64,000 nt of DNA from Saccharothrix saharensis (lineage in GTDB: Bacteria; Actinomycetota; Actinomycetes; Mycobacteriales; Pseudonocardiaceae), in assembly GCF_006716745.1 (NCBI RefSeq), contig NZ_VFPP01000001.1, positions 992,001 to 1,056,000 on the forward strand, read 5' to 3'. This document shows, piece after piece, positions 57,841 to 64,000 of this stretch. Position numbers and translations under genes: made by a program. Each line of letters begins with the position of its first letter. Within the stretch, counting starts at the first letter, position 1. The notes under the pieces are model-generated. The model did no database searches. It was not told the DNA's origin and saw only the letters and a program-made list of their open reading frames with translations.

Positions 57841-59520
57841 ATGGGGATTGAGCTGAACCGCCGGAGGTTCCTGAGCGTCTCGGCCTCGGTCGCGGGGCTC
57901 ACGGCGATGGGAGGCCTGCTGTCGGCGTGCGGCGGCAGCGGCACGCCGCAGAAGGCCGGCGCGAACAGCGACGCCCTCAAGTCCGCCCTGCCGAACTACG
58001 TGCCGAGCACGTCGGTCAAGGCGGACATCGCCTCGGTGGCGGGCAGCCAGGACATCCTCACCGACCCGGGCTTCCTCACCTATCCCACGGACCGCGTGGC
58101 CACGGTGTCCGGCGTCCCGGGCAAGGGCGGCAGGTACTCGACCGTCACCCCGCTGTGGGGCACGGTCCCGCCCGCCGACAACTCCTTCTACCAGGCCATG
58201 AACGAGGCGCTGGGCGTCACGCTCGAGATGAAGCCGGCCGACGGCAACAACTACGCCACCATCATCCCGACCATGACCGCGGCCAAGAAGCTGCCGGACT
58301 GGATCCAGCTGCCGACCTGGTGGAACGCCAACTTCAACGTCGGCGAGCTGGCCGGGTCGCAACTGGCCGACCTGACCCCGTACCTGTCCGGTGACAACAT
58401 CAAGAAGTACCCCAACCTGGCGGCCATCCCGACGGGCGCCTGGCGGGCGGGCGCGTGGGGCGACAAGATCTACGGCATCCCCTCGTTCTCCAGCGGTTTC
58501 GTGGTCGCGGGCACCATCTTCTTCCGGCGCGACGTGCTGGAGGCCAAGGGCATCACCGCCGACGAGGTCAAGACCGCCGACGACCTGATGAACCTCGGCA
58601 AGGAACTCACCGACGCCAAGGGCGGCGTGTGGGCGTTCGACGACGTGTGGGACTACCTGTTCCCGTCGTGGGGCGCGCCCCTGCGGTGGAAGGTCGACAA
58701 CGGCAAGCTCGTCCACAAGTACGAGACCGAGGAGTTCCTCGCGGCGCTGGACTGGCACCACAGGCTCGCGACCGCGGGCTACCTGCACCCGGACGCGATC
58801 GCGGGCGACAACACCAACGGCAACGTCCGCTTCTACTCCGGCAAGGTGCTGGTCGCGGGTGGGGGCACCGGCGCGTGGAACCTCGCCGACCACCAGTCCG
58901 GCACCGCCGCCAACCCGAACTTCCGGCGCGGTTCGTTCGACGTCATCACGGCGGGCGGCAACACGAAGCCGAAGATGTACCTCGGCAACTCCACCAGCAT
59001 CATGAGCTACCTCAACAGCAACCTGAAGCCCGAGCAGATCGAGGAGCTGCTCGCGGTCGCCAACTACCTCGCGGCGCCGTACGGGACCAAGGAGTACACG
59101 CTGGTCAACTTCGGCGTCGAGGGCGTCCACCACACGATGGTCAACGGGGTGCCGACGGCGACCGAGGACGGCAAGAAGTTCGTCCAGGCGCAGACCTTCC
59201 CGTTCCTGGCCTCGCCCCCCGCGGTGATCAGCAACCCCGGCGCCGACTCCGTCACCAACGACTACGCCGCCTGGCAGGCCGCGAACGTCCAGCACCTGGA
59301 GAAGCCGGTGTTCTGGAACATGAACATCAGCCTGCCGCGGTCGATGGCCACCGCCGAGGCGGCGCAGGCCGTCGAGGACGCCATCAAGGACTGCTACCAC
59401 GGCAAGAAGCCGGTCGCCGAGGTCAAGGACGCCATCACCACCTGGAAGTCCGGCGGCGGTGACAAGCTGATCCAGTGGATGGACGAGAACGTCCTCCAGA
59501 AGTACGGAACCGGTCAGTGA
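57841..59520 (+). CDS. Oligosaccharide ABC transporter solute-binding lipoprotein (LplA-like)
   Basis: Exported lipoprotein of 559 aa. The N-terminus has a twin-Arg signal (NRRRFLSVSASVAGL) and lipobox LLSAC (Cys22-24 region). The large size and segments such as NSFYQAMNEALGVTLEMKPADG, IIPTMTAAKKLPDWIQLP and YGIPSFSSGFVVAG fit the LplA/LipO type used for complex oligosaccharides. ATG at 57841 follows AAGGGTGG; an ATG 21 bp earlier lacks a ribosome site. First gene of a unit with two permeases, a LacI gene and a GH42 gene. Confidence 0.92.
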   Translation: MGIELNRRRFLSVSASVAGLTAMGGLLSACGGSGTPQKAGANSDALKSALPNYVPSTSVKADIASVAGSQDILTDPGFLTYPTDRVATVSGVPGKGGRYSTVTPLWGTVPPADNSFYQAMNEALGVTLEMKPADGNNYATIIPTMTAAKKLPDWIQLPTWWNANFNVGELAGSQLADLTPYLSGDNIKKYPNLAAIPTGAWRAGAWGDKIYGIPSFSSGFVVAGTIFFRRDVLEAKGITADEVKTADDLMNLGKELTDAKGGVWAFDDVWDYLFPSWGAPLRWKVDNGKLVHKYETEEFLAALDWHHRLATAGYLHPDAIAGDNTNGNVRFYSGKVLVAGGGTGAWNLADHQSGTAANPNFRRGSFDVITAGGNTKPKMYLGNSTSIMSYLNSNLKPEQIEELLAVANYLAAPYGTKEYTLVNFGVEGVHHTMVNGVPTATEDGKKFVQAQTFPFLASPPAVISNPGADSVTNDYAAWQAANVQHLEKPVFWNMNISLPRSMATAEAAQAVEDAIKDCYHGKKPVAEVKDAITTWKSGGGDKLIQWMDENVLQKYGTGQ

Positions 59521-60464
59521 GCGGGGTCGACACCGAACCACCGGTGCGGTCGCGCAGGCTGAGCCTGCGGGTCAGGCTGCGGCGCGACCGGACGCTGCTG
59601 CTCATGACCGTGCCCGCGGTCGGGCTGCTGCTCGTCTTCAACTACGTGCCGCTGTTCGGGCTGCTGACGGCGTTCCAGGACTACAACCCGCTGGTCGGGG
59701 TGTGGCAGAGCGAGTGGGTCGGCTTCGCCCAGTTCGAGGCGCTGTTCAGCGACTCGCTGTTCTGGGGCGCGCTGGGGAACACGCTCTACCTGAGCTTCGT
59801 CCAGCTGCTGCTGTTCTTCCCGATCCCGATCGCGCTGGCGCTGCTGCTGAACTCGGTGCTCAGCGAACGGCTGCGCAACACCATCCAGTCGATCGTCTAC
59901 CTGCCGCACTTCTTCTCGTGGGTGCTCGCGATCACGATCTTCCAGCAGATGCTGGGCGGCGCGGGGCTGCTGAACCAGTTCCTGCGCCGCAACGACATCG
60001 GCACCTGGGACATCATGACCGACCCGGACACCTTCGTCCTGCTGGTCACGTCGCAGGCGATCTGGAAGGAGGCCGGCTGGTCGATCATCGTGTTCCTGGC
60101 CGCGCTCGCCGCGATCAACACCGACCTGTACGAGTCGTCGGCGGTGGACGGGGCCGGGCGCTGGCGGCGGCTGTGGCACATCACCCTGCCCGGGATGAGC
60201 GGCGTCATCATGCTCATGCTCGTGCTGCGCCTGGGCAACGCGCTCACGGTCGGGTTCGAGCAGTTCCTGATCCAGCGGCAGGCGGTCGGCCACGAAGCCG
60301 CCGACGTGCTCGACACGTTCGCGTTCTACTACGGCATCGCCACCAACAACTACAGCTACGGCGCGGCGGCCGGGTTGTTCAAGAGCGTCATCTCGCTCCT
60401 GCTCATCTGGGGCGCGAACAAGCTGGCGCACGCCTTCGGCGAGGACGGGTTGTACCGGAAATGA
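59517..60464 (+). CDS. Sugar ABC transporter permease (LplB-like)
   Basis: Membrane protein of 315 aa with six helices. LLLVFNYVPLFGLLTAFQDYNP at the N-terminal side and an EAA loop in SSAVDGAGRWRRLWHITLPGM identify the LplB group. The GTG overlaps the binding-protein stop by 4 bp. Confidence 0.94.
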   Translation: MSGVDTEPPVRSRRLSLRVRLRRDRTLLLMTVPAVGLLLVFNYVPLFGLLTAFQDYNPLVGVWQSEWVGFAQFEALFSDSLFWGALGNTLYLSFVQLLLFFPIPIALALLLNSVLSERLRNTIQSIVYLPHFFSWVLAITIFQQMLGGAGLLNQFLRRNDIGTWDIMTDPDTFVLLVTSQAIWKEAGWSIIVFLAALAAINTDLYESSAVDGAGRWRRLWHITLPGMSGVIMLMLVLRLGNALTVGFEQFLIQRQAVGHEAADVLDTFAFYYGIATNNYSYGAAAGLFKSVISLLLIWGANKLAHAFGEDGLYRK

Positions 60465-61435
60465 CCGAGACGCTGATCAAGGAACGCACCGGGGACACCA
60501 GGGGCGTCGGGCGGCCGGCCGGCCGACGCCGGCCCCGCGCCACGCGCCCGCGCTGGGAGGAACCGCCCACCGCCGCCGGGCAGACGGCCAAGGGCCTCAC
60601 GCTCGGCGCCGTCGTCGCGGTCGTGCTGGTGCCGTTGTGGATCGTCGTGGCGACCAGCCTGTCCACGCAGGCGACGGTCAACCGCGCGGGCGGTCTGGTG
60701 CTCTGGCCGGAGGAGATCACGTTCGAGGCGTACCGGGTGATGCTCGGCGACTCCACCGTGCGCAACGCCCTGGTGGTGAGCCTCGGCATCACGCTGGTCG
60801 GCACGGCCCTGTCCATGGCCGTGTCGATCCTGTGCGCCTACGGCCTGTCCCGGCCGCGCTCGGTGGCCCACCGGTTCATCCTGGTGCTGCTCATCATCAC
60901 GATGTTCGTCAACGGCGGCCTGATCCCGACCTTCCTGGTCGTCACCGGGCTCGGCGGCTACGGCGAGTGGTGGTCGCTGATCCTGCCCAGCGCGGTGTCG
61001 GTGTTCAACATCCTGGTGCTCCGGGCGTTCTACAAGGACACGTCGGCCGACCTGATCGAGGCGGCGCGGATCGACGGGGCGGGCGACTGGCGGATCCTGT
61101 GGTCGATCGTGCTGCCCACGTCACGGGCGGTGACCGCGGTGGTCGCCCTGTTCTACGGCGTGGGCTACTGGAACTCGTTCTTCAACGTGATGCTGTACAT
61201 GCCGACCGACAGCGAGAAGTGGCCGTTGCAGTACGTGCTGCTGACCTACGTCAACCGCGGCAACGGGCTGCCGGGCTCGGTGAACTCCGGCTTCGGCACC
61301 CAGTTCTCGCAGACCGCGCCGCTGTCGTTGCAGATGGCGGTGGTCGTGCTGACCCTGGTCCCGCTGCTGCTGGTGTACCCGTTCATGCAGAAGCACTTCC
61401 GTGTCGGCGTGCTCACGGGGGCGGTGAAGGGCTGA
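60461..61435 (+). CDS. Sugar ABC transporter permease (LplC/YtcP-like)
   Basis: Membrane protein of 324 aa with an Arg-rich 40-residue cytoplasmic N-terminus, then six helices. FVNGGLIPTFLVVTGLG and the EAA loop IEAARIDGAGDWRILWSIVLP are typical of the LplC/YtcP group. The ATG overlaps the previous stop by 4 bp. As in the other importer here, no ATPase gene is linked, so a shared MsiK-like ATPase is likely. Confidence 0.94.
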   Translation: MTETLIKERTGDTRGVGRPAGRRRPRATRPRWEEPPTAAGQTAKGLTLGAVVAVVLVPLWIVVATSLSTQATVNRAGGLVLWPEEITFEAYRVMLGDSTVRNALVVSLGITLVGTALSMAVSILCAYGLSRPRSVAHRFILVLLIITMFVNGGLIPTFLVVTGLGGYGEWWSLILPSAVSVFNILVLRAFYKDTSADLIEAARIDGAGDWRILWSIVLPTSRAVTAVVALFYGVGYWNSFFNVMLYMPTDSEKWPLQYVLLTYVNRGNGLPGSVNSGFGTQFSQTAPLSLQMAVVVLTLVPLLLVYPFMQKHFRVGVLTGAVKG

Positions 61436-61505
61436 CCCGGCACACTTGGGCGCGCACGGGCGCCGGATCGGGCCCGGAAGAGGACGAGGAGCAGGAGCAT
61501 CACGC

Positions 61506-62546
61506 ATGGTGACACTCGCCGATGTGGCCAGGCACGCGGGCGTGTCCGCCAGCACGGTCAGCTACGTGCTCAGCGGCAAGCGCTCGATCTCCGAGGAGAC
61601 CCGGCGCCGCGTCGAGCGTTCGGTGGCCGAGCTCGGCTACCACCCCAACGCCGGCGCCCGGGCGCTGGCCGCCAAGCGCTCCCACATAATCGCCCTGGTC
61701 GTGCCGCTGCGCGCGGACGTCTACGTGCCGATCATGATGCAGATCGCCATCTCGGTCACCATGACGGCCCGCCAGCACGGCTACGACGTGCTGCTGATCA
61801 CCAACGACGAGGGCCCGGAGGGCGTGCGCCGGGTCGCGCTCAGCGGGCTGGCGGACGGCGTGATCCTGATGGACGTCGGGTTGGCGGACGAGCGCATCCC
61901 GGTGCTGCGCGAGCTGCGCACCCAGGCCGCGCTGATCGGCCTGCCCGACGACCGCAGCGGGTTGTCCTGCGTGGACCACGACTTCACCGCGGCCGGCGCG
62001 TTGTGCGCCGACCACCTGGCCGACCTGGGCCACCGGGAGGTCGCGTTCATCGGGTACGGCTCGGGGGTGTACCAGCGGCACGCCGGGTACGCCGAGCGCA
62101 CCCTGGTGGGGTTCCGGGAACGCGCCGAGGAACGAGGCCTGCGCTTCGTGCACCGGCCGTGCGAGGGGACCTACGAGAGCACCGCCGGCACGCTGGCCCG
62201 CATCCTCGCCGACCGGCCGGACACCACCGGGTTCGTGGTGCAGAACGAGGGCGCGATCGGCCCGCTGCTCAGCCTGCTGCGCATCAGCGGGCGGATCGTG
62301 CCCGAGGACGCCTCGGTGATCGCGCTGTGCCCCGAGCTGCTCGCCGAGCAGTACGCGCCCGCGCTGACGGCGGTGACCGGCCCGGCGCAGGAGCTGGGCC
62401 GGGTCGCCGTCGAGCAGGTGCTGGCGCGGATCACCGCGGCCGGGCGCGACGAGACGCCGGACGACGAACTCGTCCTGCTCCGGCCCGTCCTGACCGTTCG
62501 GGAGAGCACGGGGCCGCACCGCAGCCGCACGCCCAGCCGGCCCTGA
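61506..62546 (+). CDS. LacI-family transcriptional regulator
   Basis: Repressor of 346 aa. The helix-turn-helix is at about 2-60 (VTLADVARHAGVSASTVSYVLSGKRSISE, ELGYHPNAGARALAAKRS), then a sugar sensor (VDGVILMD-like ADGVILMDVGL, DHLADLGHREVAFIGYGSGVYQRHAGY). ATG at 61506 gives the standard N-terminus; GAGGAGCAGG is upstream. It lies in line with the LplABC-type genes and is the best candidate for binding TGAAGCGCTTCA. Confidence 0.94.
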   Translation: MVTLADVARHAGVSASTVSYVLSGKRSISEETRRRVERSVAELGYHPNAGARALAAKRSHIIALVVPLRADVYVPIMMQIAISVTMTARQHGYDVLLITNDEGPEGVRRVALSGLADGVILMDVGLADERIPVLRELRTQAALIGLPDDRSGLSCVDHDFTAAGALCADHLADLGHREVAFIGYGSGVYQRHAGYAERTLVGFRERAEERGLRFVHRPCEGTYESTAGTLARILADRPDTTGFVVQNEGAIGPLLSLLRISGRIVPEDASVIALCPELLAEQYAPALTAVTGPAQELGRVAVEQVLARITAAGRDETPDDELVLLRPVLTVRESTGPHRSRTPSRP

Positions 62547-62738
62547 CCCCGTGCCGGGCGTGACGCCCACCACCCGCCAGGAGCACCGGACGCACTGCCG
62601 CGAACTCGGCAACGCCCGCCGACGGCGGGACGCTGCGCGTCGAGGCGCGTGCCCGACGCCGGCCGGGTGCGGACGGGCGGTCCGCATACCGCCGTTCGCC
62701 CGCGACGACGCACGACTACCGCTGCACGAGGAGCAGGC

Positions 62739-64000
62739 ATGACGCACGACCTGACCCGACGGCTCGGCGGGCTCGCGTTCGGCGGTGACTACAACCCCGA
62801 GCAGTGGGACGAGCCGGTCTGGGCCGAGGACGACGAGCTGATGCGCCGGGCGCGGGTCAACCTGGCCACGGTCGGCGTGTTCTCGTGGGCCTTGCTGGAA
62901 CCGGAGGAGGGCCGCTACGACTTCGCCTGGCTCGACGCCCACCTCGACCGGCTGCACGCGGGCGGTGTCGCGGTCGACCTGGCCACGCCGACCGCGTCCC
63001 CTCCCCCGTGGTTCACCAGGGCGCACCCGGACGCGCTGCCGGTGACCCCCGACGGTGTCCGGCTGGTGCACGGCAGCCGCGACACCTACTGCCTCGCCGC
63101 GCCCGCCTACCGCGACGCGGCCCGCCGCGTGGCCTCCGAGCTGGCCGAGCGCTACGGCGACCACCCCGCGGTCGCGCTGTGGCACGTGCACAACGAGTAC
63201 GCCACGCTCTGCTGGTGCGACCACGTCGCCGCCGCGTTCCGCACCTGGCTGCGCGAGCGGCACGGCACGCTGGACGCGCTCAACGAGGCGTGGGGCACGG
63301 CGTTCTGGAGCCAGCGCTACACCTCGTGGGACGACGTGCTGCCACCGCGCGCCACGCAGTGGCACCACAACCCCGGGCAGTCGCTCGACTTCCGCCGGTT
63401 CTCCTCCGACCTGGCGCTGGCCGCCTACCGGGAGCAGCGCGACGCGATCCGCGCCCGCAGCGACCGCCCGGTGACCACCAACCTGATGCTGCCCGGCTAC
63501 CAGAACCTCGACCTGTGGGCGTTCGGCCGGGAACTGGACTTCGTGACCATCGACCACTACCCGGACCGGCCGGGCCTCGACGCGGCGGCGGACACCGCGT
63601 TCGGCGCGGACCGCGCCCGGTCGTTCGGCGGCGGCCGGCCGTGGCTGCTCATGGAGCAGGGCGCGAACACCGTCTACGCCGAGGGCCGGGTGCTGCCGAA
63701 GGACCCGGGCGACGTCCTGCGGCACACGCTCGGCCACATCGCGCGCGGTTCCGAGGGCGCGCTGTTCTTCCAGTGGCGGCAGTCGAAGGCGGGCGCCGAG
63801 ACGTGGCACTCGGCGATGGTGCCGCACGCCGGTCCGGACAGCCGGATCTTCCGGGAGGTCGCGGAGGTCGGCGAGGCCGTCGCCCGGCTCGCGGAGGTGG
63901 CCGGGTCGACCGTGACCGCCGAGGTGGCCGTGCTGCACGACGCGGAGGCGTGGTGGGCGTCTCAGGCGGACGGCCTGCCCTCGGGCGACCTCGACTACCA
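62739..64000 (+). CDS. GH42 beta-galactosidase (cut by window end)
   Basis: The frame is open from ATG 62739 to the edge (420 codons so far; the family is 650-700 aa). No signal peptide, so intracellular. GGDYNPEQWDEPVW and LATVGVFSWALLEPEEGRYDF are the classical N-terminus. The acid/base Glu is in WHVHNEYA (about residue 152) and the nucleophile Glu in WLLMEQGAN (about 306). CLAAPAYRDAARRV and CWCDHVAAAF carry the metal-site region. GAGGAG precedes the ATG. It would split beta-galactosides imported by the LplABC-type system. Confidence 0.93.
   Translation, partial: MTHDLTRRLGGLAFGGDYNPEQWDEPVWAEDDELMRRARVNLATVGVFSWALLEPEEGRYDFAWLDAHLDRLHAGGVAVDLATPTASPPPWFTRAHPDALPVTPDGVRLVHGSRDTYCLAAPAYRDAARRVASELAERYGDHPAVALWHVHNEYATLCWCDHVAAAFRTWLRERHGTLDALNEAWGTAFWSQRYTSWDDVLPPRATQWHHNPGQSLDFRRFSSDLALAAYREQRDAIRARSDRPVTTNLMLPGYQNLDLWAFGRELDFVTIDHYPDRPGLDAAADTAFGADRARSFGGGRPWLLMEQGANTVYAEGRVLPKDPGDVLRHTLGHIARGSEGALFFQWRQSKAGAETWHSAMVPHAGPDSRIFREVAEVGEAVARLAEVAGSTVTAEVAVLHDAEAWWASQADGLPSGDLDY

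Overview
The window is very GC-rich, with GTG and TTG starts, many 1-8 bp gene overlaps, Thr-rich linkers in secreted enzymes and numerous LacI-family regulators. This points to a soil actinomycete, most like Pseudonocardiales (Saccharothrix, Actinosynnema or Lentzea type). That placement is an inference from gene content and composition. No rRNA, tRNA, CRISPR array, insertion sequence or integrase was recognised.

Left region (1-8.5 kb): a minus-strand six-gene operon (7048 back to 188) encodes a ZnuABC/TroABC-like metal ABC transporter interleaved with wall-anchored 'anchored repeat' (choice-of-anchor M) proteins. Two small secreted single-repeat proteins lie divergently (7267-8543). Three Fur/Zur-like palindromes occupy the divergent promoter region. 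The transporter's solute-binding protein carries the repeat as an insert whose two halves are in swapped order.

8.6-22.5 kb: a secreted CBM2-rhamnogalacturonan lyase and an ABC exporter, each preceded by LacI-type palindromes. Then come an Eis-like acetyltransferase, a WYL regulator divergent from a VOC protein, a winged-helix protein overlapping an antisense membrane protein, a small secreted protein, a P450, a deaminase, an SMR pair with a DsbA/FrnE-like protein, and a divergent MarR regulator.

22.8-27.7 kb: a compact six-gene unit (stand-alone adenylation enzyme, carrier protein, ectoine-synthase-like cupin, acyl-CoA-dehydrogenase-like flavoenzyme, transglutaminase-like protein, Asp/Glu-racemase-like protein) closed by a strong hairpin. 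It looks like a small biosynthetic pathway acting on a carrier-bound amino acid. I do not recognise its product, and it is the best candidate for an undescribed system here.

27.8-35.9 kb: accessory genes (AraC/GyrI-like regulator, MmyB-like regulator with quinone reductase, ferric-reductase-like membrane protein, HNH protein, VOC protein, AbiEii-like nucleotidyltransferase fusion) mixed with gene debris: MMPL transporter, LLM monooxygenase and ABC ATPase remnants.

35.9-64 kb: a plant-polysaccharide utilisation region. It holds four LacI regulators, two CUT1 sugar ABC systems, an extra solute-binding protein whose lipobox Cys codon reads TGA, and glycoside hydrolases of GH27, GH39-like, GH63-like, GH43, GH3 and GH42 type (the last cut by the window end). 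A CE1-type esterase with CBM2 and a PaaX regulator are also present. At least three distinct palindromic operator types can be read by eye, so several local regulons appear to be stacked side by side.
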